From NCBI RefSeq assembly GCF_021401125.1, contig NZ_JACBFQ010000002.1, positions 62,001 to 126,000 of the forward strand: a stretch of DNA of 64,000 bases, given 5' to 3'. A model generated the notes under the pieces. That model did no database searches, was not told the origin of the DNA, and worked only from the letters and a program-made list of their open reading frames with translations. Within the stretch, counting starts at the first letter, position 1, and each line of letters opens with the position of its first letter. This document shows positions 35,045 to 44,106 of the stretch, in pieces. Made by a program: the position numbers and the translations under genes. This DNA comes from Xanthobacter sp. NM-59. Lineage in GTDB: Bacteria; Pseudomonadota; Alphaproteobacteria; Rhizobiales; Xanthobacteraceae.

Positions 35045-35581
35045 ACGGCAGCGGGGAGTGGCGCCGCGGCCATGTGACCGCCTGCCATCCTCCGCGCCGA
35101 CGCGGACGGAAGGTCGCGCGCCTTCCGCTCAGCGTGAGCGTCATCGAGCGAAATGGAAACCTGCTCGCTCGAAAATGACGTCAAGATTCGGCACGGGGGT
35201 CTTCTGCCTCGGTCCGCGCCCCCCTGAAGGATGGGCCCCGCCCTCCCGAAAGCCGCAGCTTCCCCGCTTTACGGGGAAAGGGATCGGCCATGGCCGATCG
35301 GCCCCGCCGGCCACCACGTCCCCACACGACAGGCCGGACCGGCGCCGCGGACCGCACGCCACGCCGCTTAAAAGCGACTTCCCGAACCTGCGGCCCGAGG
35401 CACCCCGCCGATCAGCAACAGAAAAGGCCGGTGAGCGATGCTCATCGGCCCTCCTGGCATTTCCAAATCATTGAACCGGCGCAACTCCCCCGCTTCGCCG
35501 CGGCGCGGTGGTTCGCGGCGGCGTTCAACGGCGGGAGCGCGCTTTCAGCGCTGCGGGCTGGTGGTCACCCCCGCTTGGTGG
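35045..35581. other. Intergenic region after the glycine cleavage operon
   Basis: 537 bp without a credible gene. It contains dispersed repeat copy B (35136-35185), a perfect 18-bp palindrome GATCGGCCATGGCCGATC (35282-35299) and a short direct repeat of CCCCCGCTTGGTGGT at 35569-35600, which also covers the 3' end of the next minus-strand gene. No strong terminator for gcvPB is obvious. Confidence 0.5.
35136..35185. repeat. Dispersed intergenic repeat, copy B
   Basis: TCGAGCGAAATGGAAACC, CTCGCTCGAAAATGACG and TCAAG align with copies A, C and D. It also holds CGAGCG and CGCTCG as inverted arms. Confidence 0.45.
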
Positions 35582-35788
35582 TTACCCCCGCTTGGTGGTC
35601 ATGGCGATGATTCGCTTCGCCACGAACAGAGAAGCGGGAATAGCGAGCAGCGCACCGACCGCGGCGGCAATGGGAATCGCGCGCATGTCCGTCTGCGCCG
35701 GGCTCGGCACGGCAAGCACGAGAATGACCAGGCTGCCGGCGAAAGCGACGGACAGGATCACCCAGATGAGACTCGCAATCTTCAGCAT
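35582..35788 (-). CDS. Small two-helix membrane protein
   Basis: A 68-residue protein with two transmembrane helices (residues 3-27 and 37-62) joined by VPSPAQTDMRAIP. GAGGTGGTGCC precedes the ATG. Homologues of similar size and sequence occur across Hyphomicrobiales, and I recall some labelled CTP synthetase, which cannot be correct for a 68-residue membrane peptide. The codon bias is normal. Function unknown. The 3' end lies inside a short direct repeat. Confidence 0.75.
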   Translation of the reverse strand: MLKIASLIWVILSVAFAGSLVILVLAVPSPAQTDMRAIPIAAAVGALLAIPASLFVAKRIIAMTTKRG

Positions 35789-35949
35789 GGCACCACCTCG
35801 TTTTTAGAGGCCCTCAATATATTGCCAAAAGAGCATGGTTTCTTGACCTTGATCAATAAGGGGGCACCCCTGCGTCACCTCGCCCTATGGGCTTATGCCC
35901 GCTGGGGCACTCCCTTGCGTGAGGGGGCGCATGGACGATCGGAGTGGAT

Positions 35950-36558
35950 ATGACCGCCTTCTGGGACCAGCGATACGCGCGTGAGGACTATCTCTTCGGC
36001 GTTGCGCCCAATGCCTTTTTGGCGCGCCAGGCCCCGCGCCTGAAGGCGGGATGGCATGCCCTCGCCATCGCCGATGGAGAGGGCCGCAACGGCGTGTGGC
36101 TGGCTGAGCAGGGGCTCAGCGTGCATTCTGTGGATTCTTCCGCCGTGGCCCAGGACAAGGCCCGCCGCCTCGCCGCTGAGCGGGGCGTGGAGCTGCAGCT
36201 GGAGCTGGTGGACCTTTCCAGTTGGGCCTGGCCCCTCGCCGCTTATGACGTGGTGGTGGGCATCTTCATCCAGTTCCTTCCGCCCGAGCAGCGCGACCAG
36301 ATGTTCGAGCATGTGCGCAAGGCGCTGAAGCCCGGCGGCATGGTGCTTTTGGAGGGCTACCGGCCCAAGCAGGTGGAATACCGCACGGGCGGCCCCTCCA
36401 CCCCCGAGAATCTCTACACGGAAGAGCTGCTGCGCGCGGCTTTCGCCGGATTCGAGATCTTCGAGCTTTCAAGCTATGACGCGGAGATCGCGGAAGGCAG
36501 CGCCCATTGCGGCATGTCGGCGCTGATCGATCTGGTGGCGGTGAAGCCCGGCGCCTGA
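35950..36558 (+). CDS. Class I SAM-dependent methyltransferase, TehB-like
   Basis: A 202-residue methyltransferase. FWDQRYAREDYLFGVAPNAFL is the conserved N-terminus; motif I is AIADGEGRNGVWLAEQG; motif II/III is DVVVGIFIQFLPPEQR and LKPGGMVLLEGYRPKQ. The set resembles TehB and thiopurine-type small-molecule methyltransferases, often tied to tellurite, selenium or thiol detoxification. Start 35950 is preceded by GGAG with 5-nt spacing. A bidirectional terminator separates it from the convergent ahpD-like gene. Confidence 0.85.
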   Translation: MTAFWDQRYAREDYLFGVAPNAFLARQAPRLKAGWHALAIADGEGRNGVWLAEQGLSVHSVDSSAVAQDKARRLAAERGVELQLELVDLSSWAWPLAAYDVVVGIFIQFLPPEQRDQMFEHVRKALKPGGMVLLEGYRPKQVEYRTGGPSTPENLYTEELLRAAFAGFEIFELSSYDAEIAEGSAHCGMSALIDLVAVKPGA

Positions 36559-36582
36559 TGCCGGCCTGTCGGCCCCGGAGCC

Positions 36583-36613
36583 AAAGGCCCTCTTCCGCGA
36601 AGAGGGCCTTTTT
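36583..36613. terminator. Bidirectional terminator between methyltransferase and ahpD-like gene
   Basis: AAAGGCCCTCTT, a 5-nt loop and AAGAGGGCCTTT with A and T runs at the two ends. It serves both converging genes. Confidence 0.9.
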
Positions 36614-36615
36614 CA

Positions 36616-37074
36616 TCACACCGGCGGGGCGAACTTGAAGGCCATGCCGATGCGGTTCCACGCATTGATGCCGGCAATGGTCACCGTGAGATAGAGCGCC
36701 TCGCTCTCCGAAAACTCCTCCCGCAGGCGCGCCCAGGCCTCGTCCGAGGCCGGCTCGCCGTCCAGCAGAGTGAGGGCTTCGGCAAAGTCGAGCGCGGCCT
36801 TTTCCCGTGCCGAGAACAGCTCGGCATCGCGCCAGGCGGCCAGAAGGTCCAGCTTGGCTTCCGACACGCCGGCCTTGCGCGCCACGCCCAGATGGAATTT
36901 CAGGCAGAAGGCGCAGCCATTGAGCTGGGAGGCGCGCAGCTTCACCAGCTCGGTCAGCCCCTTGTCGAGCCCGGCGGCATCCACCGCCTTGGTGAGGGCG
37001 CCAAGGCCGGCATAGACGTCCGGCGCCTTGGCGGTGAAATCCTTGTAGGTGGGGCGGGAAAGGGGATTGGCCAC
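36616..37074 (-). CDS. AhpD-like carboxymuconolactone decarboxylase-family protein
   Basis: A 152-residue AhpD-fold protein. The peroxidase-type motif E-x(n)-CxxC-x3-H is present in ASQLNGCAFCLKFHLGVA (about residues 49-66), so it should have disulfide or hydroperoxide-reducing activity rather than lactone decarboxylation. LTVTIAGINAWNRIGMAF is the usual C-terminal helix. It is divergent from a MarR gene whose tandem operator covers the ahpD promoter, so it is very likely controlled by that regulator. A peroxide- or electrophile-sensing pair is a reasonable inference. Confidence 0.9.
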   Translation of the reverse strand: MANPLSRPTYKDFTAKAPDVYAGLGALTKAVDAAGLDKGLTELVKLRASQLNGCAFCLKFHLGVARKAGVSEAKLDLLAAWRDAELFSAREKAALDFAEALTLLDGEPASDEAWARLREEFSESEALYLTVTIAGINAWNRIGMAFKFAPPV

Positions 37075-37102
37075 GACTGGTCCTCACACTGCGGACGGGA
37101 TA

Positions 37103-37148
37103 ATATCAAAGCTCGAATATTATATCAGAGCTTTGATATGGGTGACAA
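37103..37148. promoter_or_regulatory. Divergent ahpD/marR promoter with tandem MarR operators
   Basis: Two imperfect 18-bp palindromes, ATATCAAAGCTCGAATAT (37103-37120) and ATATCAGAGCTTTGATAT (37122-37139), are spaced 19 bp centre to centre. The outer arms alone (ATATCAAAGCT and AGCTTTGATAT) form a perfect 11-bp inverted repeat. On the minus strand TTGTCA (37148-37143), 18 bp and TATAAT (37124-37119) form a strong promoter for the ahpD-like gene, with its -10 inside the operators. The second operator includes the first two bases of the marR start codon (37138). Repression of both genes by the MarR protein follows naturally. Confidence 0.8.
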
Positions 37149-37626
37149 TCCATCTCCGCCGGCCGCCGGCGAGGGCAAGCGTGGCACCGAGGGCCACCTG
37201 GGCTACCTGTTGCGGCAGGCCGCCACGGCCTATCGACAGCGCATGGAAAAGGCGCTGGCAGACCTGGGCGTGACCGCCCCGCAATTCACCCTGCTGACCA
37301 TGCTGAACGCCTATCCCGGCCTCTCGGGCGCGGACCTTGCCCGCATCGCGCTGGTGACACCCCAGACGGTGAGCGTGATCCTGGCGAATCTCGAACGCGC
37401 CAACCTCATCCGCCGCACTCCCCACGGCCGGCACGGACGCATCCTGCAAGCCGCGCTCACGCCAGCCGGCCAGCAATTGCTGATTGAGGCACGCGAGCGG
37501 GTCCACGCCCTCGATCCCGGTTTGAGGGCGGGTCTCACCCCGCGGGACGAAGCCGTGGTGCGCCAGTGGCTGGCGACGGTGGCGCAGATATCCCCGGATG
37601 AGGACTTTCAGCTCTTCAGCCGGTAG
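37138..37626 (+). CDS. MarR-family transcriptional regulator
   Basis: A 162-residue winged-helix regulator. [36 protein letters not shown], the recognition helix [17 protein letters not shown] and the wing [16 protein letters not shown] follow the MarR order. No cysteine near the N-terminus indicates that it is not an OhrR-type sensor. The ATG overlaps the operator and has no ribosome-binding site, so the transcript is leaderless or nearly so. Its last 19 bases overlap the 3' end of the convergent ABC permease gene. Confidence 0.88.
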   Translation: MGDNPSPPAAGEGKRGTEGHLGYLLRQAATAYRQRMEKALADLGVTAPQFTLLTMLNAYPGLSGADLARIALVTPQTVSVILANLERANLIRRTPHGRHGRILQAALTPAGQQLLIEARERVHALDPGLRAGLTPRDEAVVRQWLATVAQISPDEDFQLFSR

Positions 37627-38369
37627 CCGGTGCGGAACATCCAGCTCACGATGAGCAGGCAGATGGCCAGGAACCCCAGCGTCATGCCGAAGCTCACCTC
37701 CACCGCCACGTCGGACAGGCCGAAGAAGCTCCAGCGGAAGCCGGAGATGAGATAGACGACCGGGTTGAACAAGGTCAGCGTGCGCCACACCGGCGGCAGC
37801 ATGTCCAGCGAATAGAAGGTGCCGCCCAGGAAGGTGAGCGGCGTCACGATCAGCATGGGGATGAGCTGCAGGCGCTCGAACCCGTCGGCCCAGATGCCGA
37901 TGATGAAGCCGAACAGCGAGAAGGTGACCGCCGTGAGCACCAGGAAGCCCAGCATCCAGAACGGGTGCCGCACCTCCATGGGCACGAACAGCGCCGCCGT
38001 GGCGAGGATGATGAGGCCGAGCAGCACCGATTTCGTGGCCGCCGCCCCCACATAGCCGCACACGATCTCGAACGGCGACACCGGCGCCGACAGGACCTCA
38101 TAAATGGTGCCGGTGAAGCGCGGGAAATAGATGGCGAACGAGGCGTTGGCAATGGACTGCGTGAGCAGGGTCAGCATCATCAGGCCGGGCACGATGAAGG
38201 CACCATAGGCCACATGCTCCACCTGCGCCATGCGCGCGCCGATGGCGGAGCCAAACACCACGAAATAAAGGGAAGTGGAGATCACCGGCGACACCACGCT
38301 CTGCAGCAGGGTGCGCTTGGTACGCGCCATTTCGAAGCCGTAGATGGCGCGGATGGCTTGCAAATTCAC
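37608..38369 (-). CDS. ABC-2 type transporter permease
   Basis: A 253-residue permease with six transmembrane helices, including [30 protein letters not shown] and the conserved late block [17 protein letters not shown] and [16 protein letters not shown]. It belongs to the ABC-2/NodJ-type exporters. It starts with GTG overlapping the stop of the ATPase gene (GTGA), so the pair is coupled. The export substrate is unknown. Its 3' end overlaps that of the MarR gene on the other strand. Confidence 0.9.
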   Translation of the reverse strand: MNLQAIRAIYGFEMARTKRTLLQSVVSPVISTSLYFVVFGSAIGARMAQVEHVAYGAFIVPGLMMLTLLTQSIANASFAIYFPRFTGTIYEVLSAPVSPFEIVCGYVGAAATKSVLLGLIILATAALFVPMEVRHPFWMLGFLVLTAVTFSLFGFIIGIWADGFERLQLIPMLIVTPLTFLGGTFYSLDMLPPVWRTLTLFNPVVYLISGFRWSFFGLSDVAVEVSFGMTLGFLAICLLIVSWMFRTGYRLKS

Positions 38370-39358
38370 GGGTGCGGCCTCACGAGGCTGACGAAAATAT
38401 CTTCAAGCGAGCTTTGCGCGGTGCGCAGGTCGTCGAAGCCGATGCCGGCGGCGGCGAGATCGGAGAGCAGCCGGCCGATGGGCGGCTCGTCCTCCGCCCC
38501 CTCGGCGCCATAGCTGTAGGTGAGCTTGCGGCCGTCCGCCGAGCGGACAAGGCCATAGGATGCGATCGCTTCAGGCACCTGCTCCAGCGGAGCGGACAGC
38601 TCAATGGTGAGCTGCTTCTGCCCCAGCTTGCGCATGAGCGTCGCCTTGTCCTCCACCAGGATGATCTCGCCCCGGTTGATGACACCCACCCGGTCGGCCA
38701 TCTCCTCGGCCTCCTCGATATAGTGGGTGGTGAGGATGATGGTGGTGCCCTTGTCCTTCAGGGCGCGCACCAGGCGCCACATGTCGCGCCGCAGCTCCAC
38801 GTCCACGCCGGCGGTGGGCTCGTCGAGGAACAGCACTTCCGGCTCGTGGGAGAGCGCCTTGGCGATGAGCAGGCGCCGCTTCATGCCGCCCGAGAGGGTC
38901 ATGATCTTGGCGTCGCGCTTCTCCCACAAAGAGAGGCTCTTCAGCACCTGCTCGATGTAAGCGGGGTTCGCCGCCTTGCCGAACAGCCCGCGCGAAAAGC
39001 TCACCGAGGCCCATACCGTCTCGAACGAATCGGTGGCCAGCTCCTGCGGCACCAGGCCGATGCGGGAGCGGGCGGCGCGATAATCGTCCACGATGTGATG
39101 GCCCGCCACCCGCACCTCGCCGGACGTGGCGTTCACCAGCCCGCAGATGATGGAAATGAGCGTGGTCTTGCCCGCGCCATTGGGCCCGAGCAGAGCGAAG
39201 ATCTCGCCGGGCGCGATCTCCAGGTTGATGTTCTTCAGCGCGCTGTGACCGGTGGCATAGGTCTTCGACACAGCACGCACACTGACGACGCCGCGCCCCG
39301 GCGAGGCGGCCGGAGGAGCGGAGGGCGTTGCGGAAGGCAAGGACGCGGCTTGAAGCAT
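38366..39358 (-). CDS. ABC-2 type transporter ATP-binding protein
   Basis: A 330-residue ATPase. Walker [18 protein letters not shown]-loop LVPQELATD, signature [17 protein letters not shown], Walker [13 protein letters not shown] and the switch His in [18 protein letters not shown] are intact. A C-terminal extension (about 90 residues) follows, typical of drug and polysaccharide exporters of the DrrA/NodI type. The start is uncertain: 39358 begins a low-complexity Ala/Pro N-terminus of about 25 residues ([20 protein letters not shown]). It pairs with the permease downstream. Confidence 0.9.
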   Translation of the reverse strand: MLQAASLPSATPSAPPAASPGRGVVSVRAVSKTYATGHSALKNINLEIAPGEIFALLGPNGAGKTTLISIICGLVNATSGEVRVAGHHIVDDYRAARSRIGLVPQELATDSFETVWASVSFSRGLFGKAANPAYIEQVLKSLSLWEKRDAKIMTLSGGMKRRLLIAKALSHEPEVLFLDEPTAGVDVELRRDMWRLVRALKDKGTTIILTTHYIEEAEEMADRVGVINRGEIILVEDKATLMRKLGQKQLTIELSAPLEQVPEAIASYGLVRSADGRKLTYSYGAEGAEDEPPIGRLLSDLAAAGIGFDDLRTAQSSLEDIFVSLVRPHP

Positions 39359-39430
39359 GGCTGGGGCATGACCTGAAGCACGGCACCGCGAGCAGCAGGG
39401 CTCACGGCACACGGAACGGGGCGAAATCCG

Positions 39431-39499
39431 AAGCGCTTTCGAGCGAGCGGGATCTCGGCTCGCGTGAAGAAAACGCATCAACTCAAGGATTTGGAGCAT
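39431..39499. repeat. Dispersed intergenic repeat, copy C
   Basis: AAGCGCTTTCGAGCGAGCGG, then CTCGGCTCGCGTGAAGAAAA, CGCATCAACTCAAGGATTTG and GAGCA. This is the longest and probably best-preserved copy; such CGAGCGA...CGCGTGAAGAAAACGC stretches are common in intergenic DNA of Xanthobacteraceae and relatives as far as I recall. Confidence 0.5.
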
Positions 39500-39770
39500 G
39501 CCCTTGCTTACGTGAAACACGGGAATGCTCGGAACGGCACGAAACGCGGCGGGGATATGGCTCAGGCCGGTCGCGGCCCTCGCTCTGGCCCCGCCGGCCG
39601 GAAGGAAGCCCGCCATGGCCCCCTTGCATGCCTGGGGTTAGATCACGCCCCGCCCTTCGGGAAAAGCCCCCTCAGGGAAAAGCCCCACCGGCAGGAACGG
39701 CTCCCCGGCGCCGCCCCGCGGCCGGCCCGAAAGAAATGGCGCGAAGGCACGGCTCAGGAAACGCAAAAAG

Positions 39771-39800
39771 AAAAAGGCCAGGGCGACGCCCTGACCTTTT
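39771..39800 (-). terminator. Terminator of the Tim44-domain gene
   Basis: In minus-strand sense, AAAAGGTCAGGGC, GTC loop, GCCCTGGCCTTTTTC with one mismatch and a T-rich tail. Confidence 0.75.
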
Positions 39801-39867
39801 GCACCTGCGCCTTCCTCCTCCGACCAAGGCTGGCCGGAGAACGGCTTGCCCGCGGGCCGGCGCCCGA

Positions 39868-40815
39868 TCACACCGGCTGCATGGCCGACAGCCGCCAGGG
39901 GCCGCCGGCCTCACGCACGAAGGTCCACAGCTCGGTGCTCTGGCCCGGCCGGTCGCGGTCGCCGGAGAGGAAGCGACCGGTGGCGCGATCCACCACCACG
40001 TCCCGGCTCTCATAACGCATGGCCACGGTGGCGTATTCCTGCATGCCCTCGCGCCAGGCTTCGGCAATGTCGCCCTGCAGCAGCTTCACATCCGAAACCT
40101 CGTTGCGCACGCCGCGCGCGGCATTGGCCTTCATCTCGTCCGCCATGAAGGCGAACACGTCCGGCGTGGTGCGGGCCTTCAGGACCTCCTCGTCCTCGCG
40201 GCCGAACGCGGTCTCGATCTCGCCGAGCAGGCGCTCGAAGGTGTCGAGATCGGCGCCGGTCACGCCGATCTCATCCACCGGCCCGCGCCGGGGCTGAGCC
40301 GGTGCAGCAGTGGCGGATGAAGTGTGAGAAGAGCCCATGGCGCCCGGCCAGCCACCGCTGCCGCCCGGCGCCGCGGCGCGGCCATAGGTCCCGGCGGGAA
40401 CCGGCTGCTGCTGGCGGCGGAAGAAACGGATGGCGAGCATCACCACCAGCGCCAGTAGCGCGCCCTGGAGCAGCAGGCCCAGGAAGCCGGCGAAGCCACC
40501 CAGCCCATGGCCCAGCAGCATGCCGATGAGGCCGCCGATCAGCAGGCCGCGCATCAGCCCGCCCGCAAGCCCGGAGCCGAAGAAGGACGAACGCGGCTGC
40601 GGCCGGGCGGCGCTGGCCGCCGGATTGGTGCTCGGCGTGGTCGAGCGCTGCAGCGGCGCCGTATTGGGCGCCGTCGTGGTGGGCGGCGGGGCGGAATAGG
40701 TGCGCGTGCCACGGCTGCCGGCGGACATTCCGCGCTTGGCCTCCGCCGTATCCGTCACCATCACGCTCAAGGCGGCGATCATCGCCACCACAGCCAGAAT
40801 CGGCCTCATACCCAC
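39868..40815 (-). CDS. Tim44-like domain membrane protein
   Basis: A protein of about 315 residues. A signal or anchor segment (MRPILAVVAMIAALSVMVTDTAEA) leads into a Thr/Pro-rich linker. Two helices follow in a Gly-rich region (GGLMRGLLIGGLIGMLLGHGLGGFAGFLGLLLQGALLALVVMLAIRFFRR), then the C-terminal Tim44-like domain (DLDTFERLLGEIETAFGREDEEVLKARTTPDVFAFMADEM...). The domain is related to mitochondrial Tim44 and the mL45 protein; bacterial members have no settled role. A GTG at 40815 is 6 nt after GGAGGG and is favoured; ATG 40809 is the alternative. Confidence 0.85.
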   Translation of the reverse strand: MGMRPILAVVAMIAALSVMVTDTAEAKRGMSAGSRGTRTYSAPPPTTTAPNTAPLQRSTTPSTNPAASAARPQPRSSFFGSGLAGGLMRGLLIGGLIGMLLGHGLGGFAGFLGLLLQGALLALVVMLAIRFFRRQQQPVPAGTYGRAAAPGGSGGWPGAMGSSHTSSATAAPAQPRRGPVDEIGVTGADLDTFERLLGEIETAFGREDEEVLKARTTPDVFAFMADEMKANAARGVRNEVSDVKLLQGDIAEAWREGMQEYATVAMRYESRDVVVDRATGRFLSGDRDRPGQSTELWTFVREAGGPWRLSAMQPV

Positions 40816-41032
40816 GAACAGCCCTCCCTTCGGCCTTGCCAGGTTCCTCGGCATCACGCCGAACGCCCCTCCGGAAAGGACATTTCCGGCGCGCACCTCC
40901 ACGCCCCGCGCATCATTCCGCAGGGGAATGGCGTTCATATGGGGTGTCCCGGGCAGGATTGCGAGGGGTATGGGTTCTGAACGGGTGGATTTGGTCTATG
41001 AAGGGTCACCCGTCGTCCAAAGCGGATCGCCC

Positions 41033-42049
41033 ATGTCGTTCCGGAACCCCATTTTGTCACGGCGCGGCGCCCTGCGCGCTGCCCTCTCGGCCACCACCTG
41101 CGCCCTCGGCCCGGCGGCTGCCCTTCGTGCCCTGACCGGCCCCGCCCGCGCGGCGGAGGACAAGGCAGCGCCCCTGGGCGTCACCGTGCGCAACCAGAGC
41201 ACGGCGCCAAGCTGCAACGGCCCCGAGAATGTGGCCCTGACCCTGGTTTCTCCGCAGGTGCGCCGGTTCCGGGTCGAGGCGCGGCACCCGGCCTATGTGC
41301 ACACGCTGGTGACCGACCACAGCGTGCCGGCCTATCTCGCCTGCCCGCCCGCCCCCGCCGCGGCGACGGCTTCCAGCCCCAAACCGGCCACCGCGCGCCG
41401 GGTCACCCTGCACGAGACACCCGAGCTGACGGTGGTGGGCTATGTCCTGCCCGATGCCGGGCGGCGTGCCGAGGTGCCCTTCCGGGTGGCGGAGGCCGCA
41501 ACCCCCGGGCTCGACAAGGTGGAACTGTGGCTGAAGCCAGCCGAGCGCGGCGCCACGGTGATCGAGCTGTTCCTGGCGGACGGCTCCTGGCGCCTGCGGC
41601 CGCTGCCGCCGCCTCCCTTGGCCACCAGCGCTTTCAGCGCCTCGGTGCTGGTGGGCCCGGTGGCACAGGAGGAACGCCTGCTGGTGAAGCTGAAGGAAGT
41701 GGGCTTCGCGCCGCAGGCCCGGGCTTTCACCCTGCATTTCGCCGATGGCGGATCCGCCCGCGTGCATTTGGCGGGGCTCGATACGGAATCCCTCGCCCTT
41801 GAGGCGGAATTCAGCGACGGGCTGACGGCGCCGTTCGCGGCCGTGCGCGCCCATTATGCGGTGGAGAGCGAGGCGGACATCACCCGCGTGGCGTGGCGCA
41901 CCGCCTCCAGCGCCCCATTTGGCGAAGCTCCGGTGATGAGCTTCGACGACGCCTCGGATGTGACCCTGCTGTGGGCCGGCCGGCTGGCCCCGGCCCGTCC
42001 GGCGCTCACCGCGCCGGACCTGGTCTTCACTGGCTTTACCGGCGCCTGA
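41033..42049 (+). CDS. Exported protein of unknown function
   Basis: A 338-residue protein. The N-terminus has SRRGALRAALSATTCALGPAAALRAL, resembling a twin-arginine signal. No catalytic motif is visible. The body is Ala/Pro/Val-rich with beta-like repeats, for example PSCNGPENVALTLVSPQVRRFRVEARHPAYVHTLVTD and LPDAGRRAEVPFRVAEAA. It includes two cysteines near residues 58 and 92. An immunoglobulin-like exported protein is one reading. It is not obviously linked to its neighbours. The ATG at 41033 was chosen to give the signal; a longer frame upstream overlaps the Tim44 gene region. Confidence 0.65.
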   Translation: MSFRNPILSRRGALRAALSATTCALGPAAALRALTGPARAAEDKAAPLGVTVRNQSTAPSCNGPENVALTLVSPQVRRFRVEARHPAYVHTLVTDHSVPAYLACPPAPAAATASSPKPATARRVTLHETPELTVVGYVLPDAGRRAEVPFRVAEAATPGLDKVELWLKPAERGATVIELFLADGSWRLRPLPPPPLATSAFSASVLVGPVAQEERLLVKLKEVGFAPQARAFTLHFADGGSARVHLAGLDTESLALEAEFSDGLTAPFAAVRAHYAVESEADITRVAWRTASSAPFGEAPVMSFDDASDVTLLWAGRLAPARPALTAPDLVFTGFTGA

Positions 42050-42076
42050 GGACGCCGGTTGCGGCCGAGGCGGGGA

Positions 42077-42784
42077 TCACTCCTCGTCTTCGTCCTGCTC
42101 CTCGGTCTTCTTGGAGCCGCCGAGCTTGGCGAACACGGTTTCCAGATCGAGGGATTCCCGGCCACGGCCGGTGGGCTCCTCCTGCTCCTCGGCGGTGGTG
42201 ATGTCCACCGGCAGCAGGGTGGCGCCACGTCCCTCGGCCGCGAGGGCAGCGGGCCGGTCCTTGGCGGCGCGCTGCACTTCCAGGTCGAGGTCGATCTGGC
42301 TGCACAGGCCCAGCGTCACCGGGTCCATGGGCGAGAGCTGGGCCGCGTTCCAGTGGGTCCGGTCCTTGATGGACTGGATGGTGGACTTGGTGGTGCCCAC
42401 TAGGCGGATGATCTGCGCGTCCTTCAGCTCGGGGTGGTTGCGCAGCAGCCACAAGATGGCGTTCGGCCGGTCGTGGCGGCGGGAAACGGGCGTGTAGCGC
42501 GGGCCGCGGCGCTTCTTCTGCTCCGGCAGGCGCACCTTGGATTCCAGCAGCTTCAGGCGACGGTTGGGGTCCTTCTCCGCCAGGGTGATCTCATCACGGG
42601 AGAGCTGGCCGGAGGAGATGGGATCAAGCCCCTTGATGCCCTGCGCCACCTCGCCGTCCGCGATGCCCTTCACCTCCAGCGGGTGGAGCTTGCAGAAATC
42701 GCCGATCTGCTCGAACGACAGTGCCGTATTGTCCACTAGCCAGACAGCGGTGGCCTTGGGCATCAATGGGGTATTCGTCGACAT
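42077..42784 (-). CDS. trcR: TrcR-family (DUF1013) cell-cycle transcription regulator
   Basis: A 235-residue protein starting [50 protein letters not shown]. This family is nearly confined to alphaproteobacteria; the Caulobacter member was described as the cell-cycle regulator TrcR, associated with RNA polymerase and activating cell-cycle genes. Two helix-turn-helix-like stretches are visible ([23 protein letters not shown] and [21 protein letters not shown]). The C-terminus is acidic ([11 protein letters not shown]). It is divergent from ispH. Confidence 0.88.
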   Translation of the reverse strand: MSTNTPLMPKATAVWLVDNTALSFEQIGDFCKLHPLEVKGIADGEVAQGIKGLDPISSGQLSRDEITLAEKDPNRRLKLLESKVRLPEQKKRRGPRYTPVSRRHDRPNAILWLLRNHPELKDAQIIRLVGTTKSTIQSIKDRTHWNAAQLSPMDPVTLGLCSQIDLDLEVQRAAKDRPAALAAEGRGATLLPVDITTAEEQEEPTGRGRESLDLETVFAKLGGSKKTEEQDEDEE

Positions 42785-43122
42785 GGCGGCCTCTGAGGCT
42801 TGGGTTCGTGCTCGTCAGGTTCGTCTCGCGCGCCATCGGGGCGCGCGGTGCGGCGCGTGGAGCGCTGCGGATGGGCATATGCGGGCTCGCTTGCGCGCCC
42901 CCTTCCCCAGGGGCTGACCGCGAAACACATCGCAATGTCCAGGATCGCATCAACATACTCATCCCGGCCGCGACTTGCAAATGCCGCCGCGCGGCACCTG
43001 CCCGCAAAACAGGCGCCACCCCGCGCGCCCAAAGGACGGGCAAGCCCGCCCGCCACGCGGCGCTTGACAGTTGGCCCGGCGCGTTCCCTTCTGCCAGAAT
43101 GCCGCAAACGGACCCCTCGGCC
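42785..43122. other. Divergent control region of trcR and ispH
   Basis: 338 bp. TTGACA at 43064-43069 in GGCGCTTGACAGTTGG could be the -35 of ispH, although the -10 is weak. No operator or riboswitch is recognised. No further gene is apparent. Confidence 0.4.
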
Positions 43123-44103
43123 ATGGACGCCGCCTCGACGCCCCTCAGCAAGCCCCCCCTTCAGATCCTGCTGTGCGCCCCGCGCGGTTTCTGCGCCGGC
43201 GTGGTGCGGGCCATCGAGGCCGTGGAGGAGGCCCTGAGGCGCCATGGCGCGCCGGTCTATGTGCGTCACGAGATCGTGCACAACAAATATGTGGTGGAAG
43301 CCCTGCGCCGGAAGGGCGCGGTGTTCGTGGAGGAGCTTTCCGACGTGCCGGACACCACCGCGCCCGTCATCTTCTCCGCCCATGGCGTGCCCAAGAGCGT
43401 GCCGGTGGAAGCCGCCGGCCGCAAGCTGTTCGCCATCGACGCCACCTGCCCCCTCGTCACCAAGGTCCACCGCGAGGCGGAGGTGCACCACCGCAAGGGC
43501 CGCCACATCCTGCTGATCGGCCACCGGGGCCATCCCGAGGTGGTGGGCACCATGGGCCAGCTTCCCGAGGGCGCCATCACCCTGGTGGAAACGCCGGACG
43601 ATGCCCGCACCGTGGCGCCGCCCGTCGGCGCGACCCTGGCCTATGTCACCCAGACCACCCTTTCGGTCGACGACACGGCCGGCATGGTGAAAATCCTGCG
43701 CTCGCGCTTCCCCGACCTTGTCGAGCCCCACAAGGAAGACATCTGCTACGCCACCACCAACCGCCAGGAGGCGGTGAAGCAGGTGGCGCCCAAGGTGGAT
43801 GCGCTGATTGTGGTGGGGGCGCCCAATTCGTCCAACTCCCAGCGCCTGCGCGAGGCGGCCGAGCGCGCCGGATGCCCGCGCGCCTTGCTCGTGCAGCGCG
43901 CCGGCGACATCGACTGGGCCAGCCTCGGCCCCATTTCCCGGCTCGGGCTCACCGCCGGCGCCTCCGCTCCCGAGGTGCTGGTGGAGGAGATCATCGACGC
44001 TTTTTCCGAACGCTTCTCGGTGACGGTGGACACGGTGACCGCCACCGAGGAGGACGTGTTCTTTCCCCTGCCGCGCGCCCTGCGGCCGGATGCGGCGGAG
44101 TAA
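43123..44103 (+). CDS. ispH: 4-hydroxy-3-methylbut-2-enyl diphosphate reductase
   Basis: A 326-residue [4Fe-4S] enzyme that makes IPP and DMAPP in the last step of the MEP isoprenoid pathway. The three cluster cysteines are in [29 protein letters not shown] and [14 protein letters not shown]; active-site HGVPKSV and the TQTTLS block are also present. The start is uncertain: ATG 43099 would lie at the expected transcription start of the upstream TTGACA, so 43123 is preferred. It forms an operon with thrB, whose GTG follows after 3 bp. Confidence 0.93.
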   Translation: MDAASTPLSKPPLQILLCAPRGFCAGVVRAIEAVEEALRRHGAPVYVRHEIVHNKYVVEALRRKGAVFVEELSDVPDTTAPVIFSAHGVPKSVPVEAAGRKLFAIDATCPLVTKVHREAEVHHRKGRHILLIGHRGHPEVVGTMGQLPEGAITLVETPDDARTVAPPVGATLAYVTQTTLSVDDTAGMVKILRSRFPDLVEPHKEDICYATTNRQEAVKQVAPKVDALIVVGAPNSSNSQRLREAAERAGCPRALLVQRAGDIDWASLGPISRLGLTAGASAPEVLVEEIIDAFSERFSVTVDTVTATEEDVFFPLPRALRPDAAE

Positions 44104-44106
44104 GTC

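Larger units (their letters stand above)
39359..39867. other. Intergenic region between the ABC ATPase and Tim44-domain genes
   Basis: 509 bp with no convincing gene. It contains dispersed repeat copy C (39431-39499) and a terminator for the Tim44-domain gene (39771-39800). Several long frames on the plus strand are of low quality. Confidence 0.5.

Noticed and set aside
35582-35788. CTP synthetase label for the 68-residue protein
   Set aside because: It has two membrane helices and none of the amidotransferase or kinase motifs; the label, as I remember it from related genomes, would be an annotation artefact.
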